Below the pieces are notes generated by a model. It was not told where the DNA came from. It did not search any database and saw nothing but the letters and a program-made list of their open reading frames with translations. Below, one piece after another: positions 1 through 7,288 of a stretch of DNA of 16,950 nt; within the stretch, counting starts at the first letter, position 1, and the number at the start of each line of letters is the position of its first letter. A program made the position numbers and the translations under genes. The DNA is from JBHJHK01 sp050330975 (GTDB lineage: Bacteria > Pseudomonadota > Gammaproteobacteria > Competibacterales > Competibacteraceae). The stretch is from NCBI GenBank assembly GCA_050330975.1, contig JBHJHK010000379.1, forward strand, positions 1-16,950, written 5' to 3'.

Positions 1-129
1 GAGGTTGACCGTACGCCATTGACACACGGCCAAGACGGCACGCGCGAGGGCGTTCAATCGATGGTAAGTGAAGGGCAGATGGCGCTTGAAGGCCTGTCGC
101 AGGGCCGATGCCGCGCGCCAATCGATCAT
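1..129 (-). pseudogene. IS4-family transposase, N-terminal fragment (cut by window edge)
   Basis: Reading the minus strand from an ATG at 129 gives 43 open codons to the window edge, beginning MIDWRAASALRQAF and ending CQWRTVNL. The pattern (a short helix, then HLPF, then a helix ending in RTVNL) is how many IS4-type DDE transposases start. The catalytic domain would lie left of base 1, so I cannot tell whether the element is intact. I did not find a convincing terminal inverted repeat on the right side. The family call rests on recognising the N-terminus only, so it is moderate. It could equally be a decayed copy. Confidence 0.55.
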
Positions 130-1011
130 GTTATTCACCCAGCATGAGGCTAAGTGGACTTGGTTGACGAAAATCACTAATGCTTTTGATGGTCGCTTGG
201 ATATGTGAGATTCCGTTGATCTGAAAATAGTGCTTTAGCGTACTGGAAATACCATGATTTATGGCTACAAGAATTTGATGGATTGGCAATAATGGCGGTC
301 CCGTACTATTGTTTCCCCAGGGCTCGAAGGTCATTGAGTCTGAGGTCATCGCTTCTTTAGACCATAGCGTCAAATCTCATAAACGACAATAAGCATTTTT
401 CCATACCAAAAGCTGTACAGATCCATCAAAGGCTGGATAAATTGGCATCGAGTGACAGTGATGTCTGCCACTCAGCTCTGGGGGGGATCGATATAGCGGT
501 TGAGGTCTTAAATCCGCCTGGTGGGGATCCTGTTCGAAGAACAGGTTAGGGTAGCTCCAAAACTGGCCGTCCAGTAGTGACCGATTTGCCAGGCGGCACA
601 GTTCGGCCGTGGCCCCGGAGAGCTGGGCGTTGGGGCAGCCACCGGGGCAACGGTTGTTGAGGGGATCCCACTGCGGCCAGCAACCCTGGGCCCGCACCAA
701 TAGCCGCGTGAGTAACTCCGATCTCCAGACGCATTGTTGAAGGCCTTGGACCAAACGGCCCCCACCGCCGTGCTGCTTCCCAGCCTCTTTCCTCTTTGTG
801 TACGCCTTCAACGAGGCCCGTCTCAAGGTCCGGTTTTGAGCACACAGCCGCCCAGCAATACACCCGCCAGTTGGCTGTTGCCAGTGCAGTGGAGGCGATG
901 TTGGCCGTGGTCACCCGCCAGTCGTGTTTCCCCCGCCAAGCCTATCTTCAGCACCTCGACTAGGCGAACGCATCGCTCACTGCGTTCTACCACAAGCTCA
1001 ACGCTGTGGAA
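130..1011. other. Gene-poor stretch, no convincing gene
   Basis: About 880 bases between the transposase fragment and the HxlR regulator. The first 300 bases are AT-richer and hold only an 80-codon minus-strand frame (131-373) of no recognisable family. From about 430 to 830 the DNA is GC-richer. There a minus-strand frame (377-826, TTG start) encodes a Cys/Trp-rich stretch with residues such as GCWPQWDPLNNRCPGGCPN that could be a decayed secreted protein. I recognise no family, start signal or ribosome-binding site, and the competing frames are also open. Treat it as a possible gene relic. Confidence 0.4.
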
Positions 1012-1398
1012 CTATCGGTCCTTCTGTCTCGGCGCCCATTCCATGGCCCAGTCACCGAGGGGTTCCAAGACTTGGAACAATGATCGGCCATCATCCGTCA
1101 GCGCGTATCCATCCGGCGCTTTTGTCACGAGCCCGGCTGCCCTCAACTCCTTTAGGCGCGTGTTGAGCACGGTGGGGGAGGCAGAATTGCAGCGAGCCTG
1201 CAGATCGCGAAACGTCCGGTTTGCCCCCGCCAGATTCCACAATATCCCCATCGCCCAGCGGCGGCTCAGCAGATCAAAGAGAACCATTATGGGTTGCCCA
1301 CTTTGCGAACCCCTCACCGGCGAGCCGTATCGGGGAATTGATACGCCAGGGTCTGCCGCGGCCACCCCTTCTTCGGTAAGGTCGTTATCTTGTGCCAT
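1012..1398 (-). CDS. HxlR-family winged-helix transcriptional regulator
   Basis: A 128-residue DNA-binding regulator of the HxlR (MarR-like winged helix) family. The core runs from about residue 37 to 120: FDLLSRRWAMGILWNL is the family's opening helix, RTFRDLQARC..SPTVLNTRLKEL (about 61-85) is the helix-turn-helix, and GLVTKAPDGYALTDDGRSL is the wing. I chose the ATG at 1398 rather than the longer open frame to 1605, because the extra 69 residues cover the apparent operator region and look non-coding. Many relatives have a cysteine just before the first core helix that senses electrophiles or oxidants. Here that position reads SGQPI and the only cysteine is C70, so a simple thiol switch of that kind is not evident. 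It is divergent from the YHS-domain gene, a plausible target. The effector is unknown. Confidence 0.85.
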   Translation of the reverse strand: MAQDNDLTEEGVAAADPGVSIPRYGSPVRGSQSGQPIMVLFDLLSRRWAMGILWNLAGANRTFRDLQARCNSASPTVLNTRLKELRAAGLVTKAPDGYALTDDGRSLFQVLEPLGDWAMEWAPRQKDR

Positions 1399-1407
1399 TT
1401 TTTGCTT

Positions 1408-1436
1408 GCTACCAGTTTGGTAGCGCGGTATGCTAC
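1408..1436. promoter_or_regulatory. Candidate HxlR operator (two overlapping palindromes)
   Basis: Ten bases upstream of the regulator's start is a perfect 7-base inverted repeat around a 3-base centre, GCTACCAGTTTGGTAGC (1408-1424). Its right arm is reused in a second dyad, GTAGC-N7-GCTAC (1420-1436). GTAxC/GxTAC half sites near their own gene are typical of HxlR-type autoregulators. Binding by this protein is inferred. Confidence 0.5.
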
Positions 1437-1474
1437 GGATAAAATAGCATTGCATAGCACTGCCAAAATGACAA

Positions 1475-1516
1475 GTCATCGCTGATTGGTCAGCGATGAC
1501 CAACCAGCGATGACCA
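1475..1516. repeat. 11-bp hairpin plus a repeated arm
   Basis: GTCATCGCTGA (1475-1485) and TCAGCGATGAC (1490-1500) form a perfect inverted repeat with a 4-base loop. The core CAGCGATGACCA then recurs directly at 1505-1516. It lies in the intergenic region between the HxlR regulator and the YHS gene. There is no adjoining T-tract, so it is not a typical terminator. It could be a second operator or a small extragenic repeat. Confidence 0.45.
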
Positions 1517-1689
1517 GCCTTAATGTCAATCAAAGCTAACGCTGTTCGGTACAATATTGCCCACCGGACAAACTCAGGAAGCGGTACCATTGTAAACGTG
1601 TCCATTGTCCACGCTTGGCGGGATCGCTTGGCACGAGATTTAAATTATTCTTGCTTCGACAACACAGCTATCTTCCAAAGGAACATGAC

Positions 1690-2175
1690 ATGAAAAAACT
1701 AGCACTGGCCGCCGGCCTTGCCACGGCACTCGTGATGGGAAGCTTTGCTGTTCCCGGCTATGCCTTTGATGAGAACTCAACGGCTGCCGTGAATGTGGAT
1801 GAAACGGGTCTTGGTCTGCGGGGCTTTGACCCCGTCGCATACATCACCGTGGGCGAGCCGGCATCCGGTGAGGAAACAATCACCGCCAGCCACGAAGGGG
1901 TCACTTACCGCTTCGCCTCCGAACAAAACAAAGCAGCGTTTGTCGAGAATCCGTCAAAATTTGCACCACAGTATGGCGGGTTCTGCCAGATGGGCGCATC
2001 GCTTGGCAAAAAGCTCGATGGCGATCCCGAGGTGTGGCGGGTTGAGGGCGATAAGTTGTTCCTGTACGCGTACCCGGCTGCAAAGGAAGGGTTCATGCAA
2101 GATGTACCTGGAAACACGGTCAAAGCCAACACGAACTGGCCGTTGATCAAGGACAAAGCGCCGAAAGATCTTTGA
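1690..2175 (+). CDS. Exported YHS-domain protein
   Basis: 161 residues. Residues 1-25 form a signal peptide (MKK, hydrophobic core, cleavage likely after VPGYA), so the mature protein should be periplasmic. A YHS domain covers about 43-135, with the landmarks GFDPVAYI (45-52), an H-E-G-V-T-Y-R-F strand (68-75), PQYGGFCQMG (93-102) and GDPEVWRV (111-118). YHS domains are linked to metal binding or metal-handling enzymes, but stand-alone exported members have no established reaction. I chose the ATG at 1690 because AAAGGA sits just upstream and a signal peptide follows directly; the frame opens further upstream without such signals. It is divergent from the HxlR regulator and may be controlled by it. 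Confidence 0.85.
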   Translation: MKKLALAAGLATALVMGSFAVPGYAFDENSTAAVNVDETGLGLRGFDPVAYITVGEPASGEETITASHEGVTYRFASEQNKAAFVENPSKFAPQYGGFCQMGASLGKKLDGDPEVWRVEGDKLFLYAYPAAKEGFMQDVPGNTVKANTNWPLIKDKAPKDL

Positions 2176-2223
2176 GGTAGCAATCGTCCAGCAAAAATAA
2201 GCGAACTCAGCAATAAAGGGCTT

Positions 2224-2243
2224 GGGCGAGATTTATCTCGCCC
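2224..2243 (+). terminator. Hairpin downstream of the YHS gene
   Basis: GGGCGAGAT-TT-ATCTCGCCC is a perfect 9-bp stem beginning 48 bases after the YHS stop codon. A flanking pair CTTGGGC/GCCCAAG (2221-2227/2245-2251) offers an alternative pairing. The strength and position suit transcript end formation, but no T-run follows, so intrinsic termination is only possible. Confidence 0.4.
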
Positions 2244-2251
2244 TGCCCAAG

Positions 2252-2504
2252 ACAGGTCATGATCGTGCATCGAGGAATCCTAGTGGTCGGAAGATCTCAA
2301 AGTCTGGAGATCAGACTTTCAATTTGATGCCTTGGTTTGAGTCTTTTTTAGCTACCACTACAGGCCGTAAGCTTACCTGTGGTGAACGTACGCTTTTGGT
2401 GGTGGTTTCAATTGATCGCTGTAACTGCTATCGTTATTAGTCTTTCTTTTTGAGTCACGATCCATCATTTAGTCTATTACCCTTAGCAAAATTGGATATT
2501 CCTT
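2252..2504. other. Intergenic region before the RidA-like gene
   Basis: No convincing gene; a 72-codon plus frame here has no family resemblance. At 2293-2319 two mutually exclusive stems are possible: GATCTC/GAGATC (2293-2298/2307-2312) and AAAGTCTG/CAGACTTT (2299-2306/2312-2319). The AT-rich stretch from about 2430 to 2500 probably holds the promoter of the following gene, but I see no strong -35/-10 pair. Confidence 0.35.
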
Positions 2505-2972
2505 ATGACGGGAATCATTGACCGCCGATTAAAAGAGCTGGGAATTGTGTTACCATCCCCAAGTGGCCCGGGCGCGAACTATGTGCCCTTCGTGCAGGAG
2601 GCGGGGTTGATCTTTATCACCGGCCAGCTCAGCCAGTGGAACGGGGAGCGGCGCTTCATTGGCAAGGTTGGCCAGGAGATCACCCCGGAGGAAGGCCTTC
2701 AGGCCGTAAGGCTTGCCGCCTTAAATGTGATCGCTCAACTGCGGATCGCCGTTGAACAAGACCTTGATCGTATCACGCGGTGTGTCCGGATCGCGGTCTA
2801 TATCAACTCCGACCCAACTTTTCACGGCCAGTCGCAGCTCGCCAATGGCGCCTCTGACCTGTTTTTGAATATTTTTGGGCAGGTTGGCCGCCACACCCGA
2901 ATGGCGATCGGGGTGGCTGCGCTACCCTACAACGTGGCGGCCGAGGTCGAGGGTGTTTTCGCGGCATCATAA
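2505..2972 (+). CDS. RidA/YjgF-family protein (imine/enamine deaminase-like)
   Basis: 155 residues, a single YjgF/YER057c/UK114 domain of the longer subtype that opens with RLKELGI and ANYVPFV (24-30). Family landmarks: FITGQLS (37-43), GKVGQEITPEEGLQAVRLAALNV (53-75), NGASDLF (114-120) and HTRMAIGVAALP (130-141), ending with AAEVEG. RidA proteins are small homotrimers that hydrolyse reactive 2-aminoacrylate-type enamines or imines. The arginine in TRMAIG (R132) sits where the catalytic Arg of RidA is expected. The ribosome-binding site is weak (GGAT, about 7 bases before the ATG). It is followed after 124 bases by an M20 amidohydrolase and then an OPRT on the same strand. This resembles pyrimidine or hydantoin catabolic clusters where a RidA relative clears an unstable intermediate, as proposed for RutC. 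The specific substrate is not readable. Confidence 0.85.
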   Translation: MTGIIDRRLKELGIVLPSPSGPGANYVPFVQEAGLIFITGQLSQWNGERRFIGKVGQEITPEEGLQAVRLAALNVIAQLRIAVEQDLDRITRCVRIAVYINSDPTFHGQSQLANGASDLFLNIFGQVGRHTRMAIGVAALPYNVAAEVEGVFAAS

Positions 2973-3096
2973 ATCTACAACCCTTTGGCCGCAGTTCCCT
3001 CATCAGTTTGACTGGATGGTTGATGACACAACCCAGTATCGTGCATCCGCCAAGGCGCGGTTCATACGGGAACGAAGGGGGAGACGGAGCTAAGCC

Positions 3097-4386
3097 ATGC
3101 CAACGAAGGCAGACATCATCACGTCCGACATTTTAAGGTTCCAACAAGAGACGGCGGCGCGCCTGTTCGACGAGATTGCGGCCTTGAGCGCGGATGTCGA
3201 AGGCGTTAGCCGGCCGGCTTACTCCGCCATCGAAACGGAGACGCTCGACTATCTCGAGGATTTCGCACGGGAGAACGGTATCTCGGTGTCACAAAACGCA
3301 GCCCAGTGCGACGTGTTTTCACTTCCTGAGGACGCCGCTGCCGATCAGTTTGTCGCCCTTGGATCGCACGTCGACAGCGTTCCCCGGGGAGGAAACTTCG
3401 ACGGTCTAGCCGGGGTTATCGCCGGGCTGCTCTGCCTCCTCAGGGCTTGCAAGGAGGAGGCGCGTTTCAGGCGCCCGGTCAAAGTTCTTGCGATGCGTGC
3501 CGAGGAAAGCGCCTGGTTTGGCCCTTGTTATATCTCCTCGAAAGCCATGCTGGGAGCCCTGAGTAAGGCGGAGAGGTTCGCCGTTCACAATGGTGACGGC
3601 CGAACGCTTGAAGCGCACATGCAGGCAATCGGGATCGACGTGGACAAGGTGCGCCGGCAAGAACCGCTGGTCGATCCGAAGTCCTTCTTGGAATATATTG
3701 AACTGCATATTGAACAGGGCCCGCTCCTGGTCGAGAAGAATCTAGCGGTAGCAATCGTCTCGGGCATCCGCGGCAATATTCGGCACAAGAAGATTCGGTG
3801 TATCGGCGAACCCGGGCACTCGGGCGCCGTACCGCGGGCCTATCGCCGCGACCCAGTGCTGGCGATCTGTGATCTCCTGCACCGCCTCGATGAAAGCTGG
3901 CTGACGATTCTCCAGAAGGGTGGGGATCTGGTTATGACTGCCGGAATCGTTGCGACTGACCCGGAAATGCACTCGCTTTCGCGGATACCGGATCTGGTCG
4001 ACTTCAGCTTCGATATTCGTAGCCAGAGCACCGAGACCTTGGACGGAATGCGTGAGCTCTTGCACCACGAGATGAAGATGATCGAGCGCGAACGCAAGGT
4101 GCGGTTCGAACTCGACGAGGAGCTTTCGACGGCCCCCGCGCTCTGCGATCGGAAGGTTGTTGATGGTCTGCTCGCATCGATGGAACGCTCAGGGCGGGAG
4201 CCTTTCGTCATGGCTTCCGGCGGTGGACACGACGCCGCCGTGTTCTCGAATGCCGGGGTCCCGACGGCCATGGTGTTTGTGCGCAACCGCAACGGCTCCC
4301 ACAACCCTAAAGAAGCCATGGAGATTCCCGACCTGCTTGCCGGGTCCTCGATCATCTACGACTATCTCATGGGAACCGGCTCGTGA
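3097..4386 (+). CDS. M20-family hydantoinase/carbamoylase-type amidohydrolase
   Basis: 429 residues, the usual size for the family that includes N-carbamoyl-L-amino-acid hydrolase, beta-ureidopropionase and allantoate amidohydrolase. These are dinuclear metal enzymes that release CO2 and ammonia from an N-carbamoyl group. Expected metal-site motifs are present: GSHVDSVP with H91, NFDGLAG with D102, AEES with E136/E137, ELHIEQGP with H204, and a C-terminal SHNP with H402. The inserted dimerisation domain spans about 215-330, with GEPGHSGAVP..YRRDP at its start. ASGGGHDAAVF (373-383) is the late family signature. The ATG at 3097 has a purine-rich GGAG site upstream. It lies between a RidA-like gene and an OPRT gene. 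Carbamoyl-aspartate or another ureido acid from pyrimidine breakdown is an inferred substrate; motifs alone do not separate the members. Confidence 0.87.
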   Translation: MPTKADIITSDILRFQQETAARLFDEIAALSADVEGVSRPAYSAIETETLDYLEDFARENGISVSQNAAQCDVFSLPEDAAADQFVALGSHVDSVPRGGNFDGLAGVIAGLLCLLRACKEEARFRRPVKVLAMRAEESAWFGPCYISSKAMLGALSKAERFAVHNGDGRTLEAHMQAIGIDVDKVRRQEPLVDPKSFLEYIELHIEQGPLLVEKNLAVAIVSGIRGNIRHKKIRCIGEPGHSGAVPRAYRRDPVLAICDLLHRLDESWLTILQKGGDLVMTAGIVATDPEMHSLSRIPDLVDFSFDIRSQSTETLDGMRELLHHEMKMIERERKVRFELDEELSTAPALCDRKVVDGLLASMERSGREPFVMASGGGHDAAVFSNAGVPTAMVFVRNRNGSHNPKEAMEIPDLLAGSSIIYDYLMGTGS

Positions 4387-4516
4387 TGTGGCAAGACACG
4401 GGCTGGAAACTCTTTTCCCTAGCCATAGCCGCGGTTTTGAAGGGCCGCCGCTGGTATTGCTGCGAAGGAGCATGGGCCAGCCGTTCGCAATCACCTAACT
4501 TGAGGGGAGCTCACCA

Positions 4517-5221
4517 ATGTTCTCAAACACCTTCCCCGACCGGGACCTGATCGCCGAGATGACAGCAAAGATGCTTATCGAGATCAGCGCTGTCCATTTC
4601 AACGCGGAAAAGCCCTTCACCTTCAATTCCGGCCTCACGAGCCCGGTCTACATCGACTGCCGGAAACTGATCTCTTACCCGCGAATCCGCAACGCACTGA
4701 TGGACTTTTCCGTATCGGTGTTGCTGCGAGACGTGGGCTTTGAACAGTTTGACGCTGTCGCCGGCGGTGAGACTGCGGGTATTCCCTTCGCTGCCTGGAT
4801 CGCCGAACGGATGGGCCTGCCGATGCAATATGTGCGCAAGCAATCCAAAGGCTTCGGGCGCGACGCGCAAATCGAAGGCGATATCATCGAAGGCCAGCGC
4901 GTGCTGCTCGTCGAGGATCTGACAACGGACGGTGGCAGCAAGATCAAGTTCTGTGAGGCTCTGCGCCGGGCTGGTGCCGAAGTTAGCGATACGATAGTTA
5001 TTTTCTACTACGATATCTTCCCGCAAACGCGCGAATGCCTGAAATCCCATGATCTCCGACTTCATTCCCTAGCGAATTTGTGGGATGTGCTGAAGGTCTG
5101 CAAGGCGAACGGCTACTTCGACACCGAGACCCTCGGCGAGGTGGAATGCTTTCTCAATAAACCCCTTGCCTGGTCTGGCGCCCATGGTGGCGCAACTGAG
5201 ATCCTAAAGCAAACTTGGTAG
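4517..5221 (+). CDS. pyrE: Orotate phosphoribosyltransferase
   Basis: 234 residues. It should convert orotate and PRPP to orotidine 5'-phosphate and pyrophosphate in the cytosol, the fifth step of UMP synthesis. Landmarks: FNSGLTSPVYIDCRK (36-50), the mobile catalytic loop YVRKQSKGFGRDAQIEG (105-121), and the PRPP-binding motif VLLVEDLTTDGGSK (129-142). The loop has KGFGRDAQ in place of the enterobacterial KDHGEGG, a form I associate with alphaproteobacterial PyrE. A strong GAGGGGAG site precedes the ATG. It lies 130 bases after the amidohydrolase on the same strand. No other de novo pyrimidine gene is visible, so it may be a second, pathway-dedicated copy serving salvage or degradation. The symbol follows the family; its role as the main PyrE is not shown. 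Confidence 0.87.
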   Translation: MFSNTFPDRDLIAEMTAKMLIEISAVHFNAEKPFTFNSGLTSPVYIDCRKLISYPRIRNALMDFSVSVLLRDVGFEQFDAVAGGETAGIPFAAWIAERMGLPMQYVRKQSKGFGRDAQIEGDIIEGQRVLLVEDLTTDGGSKIKFCEALRRAGAEVSDTIVIFYYDIFPQTRECLKSHDLRLHSLANLWDVLKVCKANGYFDTETLGEVECFLNKPLAWSGAHGGATEILKQTW

Positions 5222-5223
5222 GG

Positions 5224-5397
5224 ATGGCACCCATGTGGGTACACCTGACCGATCTTCTGAGTGGCGAGGAATCGGGTGTTCACGCCTACCAAGAATGTAT
5301 GCGGGCTGCGGAAGCCGCGGCCAAGTTCCCTCAAAGCTACTACTCATCAAAGCCGCTACAGGTTGGGGCTAGTCTCTTTTGTTATAATGGAGGATAG
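5224..5397 (+). CDS. Short ORF after OPRT, possible truncated gene
   Basis: 57 codons starting at an ATG three bases after the OPRT stop codon, with GGTAGGG just ahead. The first 45 or so residues (MAPMWVHLTDLLSGEESG, later AAAKFPQSYYSSK) have protein-like composition with amphipathic helices. The tail VGASLFCYNGG looks like random extension. I do not recognise the family. The position directly behind OPRT suggests the start of a third or fourth operon gene whose remainder was lost in a rearrangement. It may also be a genuine small protein. Confidence 0.35.
   Translation: MAPMWVHLTDLLSGEESGVHAYQECMRAAEAAAKFPQSYYSSKPLQVGASLFCYNGG
5380..5388 (+). promoter_or_regulatory. Extended -10 promoter-like element
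   Basis: TGTTATAAT matches the extended -10 consensus TGnTATAAT exactly. No good -35 box is present, and the only thing downstream is a 10-codon frame and a hairpin, so its role is unclear. It overlaps the end of the short ORF after OPRT. Confidence 0.25.
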
Positions 5398-5518
5398 CAG
5401 TGGCGATGGCAAATAGCAACGGCGGTGACAGGGTGTGAAAGTAAATCTCGTCGGAGGAATTATAAATAACGCTCACGTCCAGGGACGCGAGTTCGCGGGC
5501 GTCCACTGAAGCGTGCTG
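5398..5518. terminator. Intergenic segment with hairpin at 5469-5514
   Basis: A long imperfect stem runs from ACGCT (5469-5473) to AGCGT (5510-5514), with GGACGC/GCGTCC inside and a competing CGCG/CGCG inner stem. It is followed by TGCTGTTAAGTTTTG, a weak T-rich tail. It could end plus-strand transcription from the OPRT operon before the convergent minus-strand genes. Confidence 0.3.
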
Positions 5519-5695
5519 TTAAGTTTTGAACCGTGAGGCATAATTGGAATCGAGTATCTCGTCCATTCTCTCGATTCTTGATAAGGCCTCTTTGATGTCA
5601 AAGCTTCTATCTTCAATAACTACCAGGGCTTCATTATGAAGAGCATAAGCTAAGTTGTATGGTGAAGCGCTCAATGCCACAGGCGTCCATGGGCC
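5519..5695 (-). pseudogene. 58-codon open stretch behind the methyltransferase, possible gene remnant
   Basis: Reading on from the methyltransferase stop (TAA, 5696-5698) in the same frame gives 58 sense codons to a TAA at 5519-5521. The composition looks coding: LAYALHNEALVVIED, then the helical FDIKEALSRIERMDEIL, ending YASRFKT. There is no ATG; GTG or TTG codons near its beginning lack a clear ribosome-binding site. I do not recognise the family. A C-terminal relic of a gene lost upstream, or a small translationally coupled ORF, would both fit. The methyltransferase itself looks complete, so readthrough is less likely. Confidence 0.35.
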
Positions 5696-6499
5696 TTATG
5701 ATTTCGAGCCCGTAACGATGTGCGCCTGTACTGAAAACTCAACGGTCCCGTTGGAGCGTGTAAATGGCTTCAGCGCCGTTTCTGCCTCGTTGGATACAGC
5801 ATCAACGGTGGCTTGATCAAGCTCGATTCCAGCAAAGGGAAACCATCCCTTGACGTCCGCTAAAATCATGCCCTCAACATTTGGAAAGTGAGCCTGACCC
5901 TTTTGTGTCACGATCTTCGCTGAACGGATGCCCGCACTGACGAACAGCGATGCAAGCCCGTCGATATCGCCCATCGAGAAAGCCATGCCAAGTGCATCGC
6001 CAACTGACTTGCCGATCAGGCGCTCGTACACATCAGCGATGGCAGCACAGGCGGGAATATCTTCTAGGGAGCCGAACACCGCCACCGCCAAACAGCCACC
6101 CGGTCTTAGGACACGCCTCATTTCTTGTAGTGCGGCCACTGGGGCAGGGAAGAGCATCAGCCCAAACTGGCAGAGTACGGCATCAAAGCTCTCGTCTTCA
6201 TAGGGCAAGGCTTCAGCGTTCGCCTCATGCCAGGTAATTCCAGGTGAGATTCGTTCTGCGACGGCTAACATCCCAGGATTGATATCGACCCCCGACACTG
6301 TTCCAGCTGGACCAACCCGTTTGGCAAGGACTCGTGTCAGCATTCCGGTACCACAGGCAACGTCCAAGACATCTTGGCCGTCGCCGATGCCGGCTGCATC
6401 CGCCAGCCGGTGAGGCCATTCCGCAATCAATGCGGGAGCAAGGAGGCTTTCGTATGCTTCCGCAACCTTCTTAAGCTCCTGAATACTGAGTTCACTCAT
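5696..6499 (-). CDS. Class I SAM-dependent methyltransferase (UbiE/COQ5-like)
   Basis: 267 residues. The Rossmann-type methyltransferase core starts with VLDVACGTGMLTR (44-56, SAM-binding motif I). It continues with GVDINPGMLAVA (70-81, acidic residue for the ribose) and NAEALPYEDESFDAVLCQFG (94-113, motifs II/III), then EMRRVLRPGGCLAVAVF (126-142), the usual strand-helix of UbiE-like enzymes. The substrate cannot be inferred; this family includes quinone, sterol and small-metabolite methyltransferases. I chose the ATG at 6499 because GAGGGA lies seven bases upstream. The open frame extends 12 codons further, into the end of the IS1 element. The gene begins about 30 bases downstream of the broken IS1 transposase on the same strand, so its native upstream region was probably replaced by the insertion. 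Confidence 0.82.
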   Translation of the reverse strand: MSELSIQELKKVAEAYESLLAPALIAEWPHRLADAAGIGDGQDVLDVACGTGMLTRVLAKRVGPAGTVSGVDINPGMLAVAERISPGITWHEANAEALPYEDESFDAVLCQFGLMLFPAPVAALQEMRRVLRPGGCLAVAVFGSLEDIPACAAIADVYERLIGKSVGDALGMAFSMGDIDGLASLFVSAGIRSAKIVTQKGQAHFPNVEGMILADVKGWFPFAGIELDQATVDAVSNEAETALKPFTRSNGTVEFSVQAHIVTGSKS

Positions 6500-6531
6500 T
6501 GGGTAGTCCCTCAAATTGAATATCATTAAAC

Positions 6532-7125
6532 TCATCTCGTATGTGCGCCCAAGGTTTTTTGCTGATTTTCATTGTAGTGATGAACAAAATACCGGATGGC
6601 ACCAATATGATTTGAGGTTTTTTAGAGATACTGAGTGCTTTTCTCGCAAGTCGTGATATGCGCTGGCGAAACGTATTATTCAGACGTTCGATACGATTCG
6701 TTTCACCGGTCTCTTTACCAACTGCCCGGCGCCAATTCTTGGGAAAAACCGCTTCATAGACCTCCCGGGAATCGCTATAGCACACAGCACATTGGCGATA
6801 AACGGCAGGTCGCGAGTTCCAAAGATGACGCGCAGAATCCCGGCTGCGATCGTCAATGTAAAGACCCACGATTTCTCGGGTATCACGATCAAGAGCCAAC
6901 CAAACCCACTGTTTCTTCTGATGGTTTCCAACAAATGACCACGGCTCATCGGCTTCAAGTATCAAACGGCCTTTTTTTTGGACATCACATCAAGCACCCG
7001 AGGTGTTTGATCGTATTTCTGGTTCACATAATCCCGAAGCATTCAGATGCGAGCGCTGCATCCACTCTCGTTGAGCACCGATTCATCGCGCCGCAGCCCT
7101 GCTTCGAGCTTTTCTGCTGTAAGCC
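6532..7125 (-). pseudogene. IS1-family transposase, frameshifted and decayed
   Basis: The clear part is the DDE domain, reading from 6965 downwards: LEADEPWSFVG, LALDRDTREIVG, CYSDSREVYE and TNRIERLNNTFRQR, with DDE candidates in ADE, YSD and IER. Just after LARKALSISKKPQ the frame slips. Adding one A to the run at about 6613 restores the normal ending NHIGAIRYFVHHYNENQ and a TGA at 6532-6534. Upstream, LRDYVNQKYDQTPRVLDVMS joins the DDE domain only across a run of eight A (about 6971-6978), a second frame change. Further N-terminal sequence (LTAEKLEAGLRRDE, then stop codons) is fragmentary, so the left boundary is approximate. The A8 could be a decayed or programmed slip site, but the downstream frameshift argues that the element is dead. 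Confidence 0.75.
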
Positions 7126-7288
7126 CCGGCTAGCGGCTGTAGTCGACAACATCCGGATGGAGGCCGATCAGTAGTACTCTCTTTGAATCCACGGCTTACT
7201 CCCCGCCTACAAGTCTACGCCAAGCCGCTCGAATGTTGATCATTGATCTGTTCTCAAAATGACACAAGGCGGCCTAGATCGAGAATGC

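Noticed and set aside
1399..1605. Longer start for the HxlR regulator
   Set aside because: The 69 extra residues span the palindromic operator and hairpin, and have no similarity to the family's N-terminus.
5696..5698. Programmed readthrough of the methyltransferase stop
   Set aside because: The methyltransferase already has a full-length, family-typical end, and no recoding signal is evident. The downstream frame is better treated as a relic or separate small ORF.
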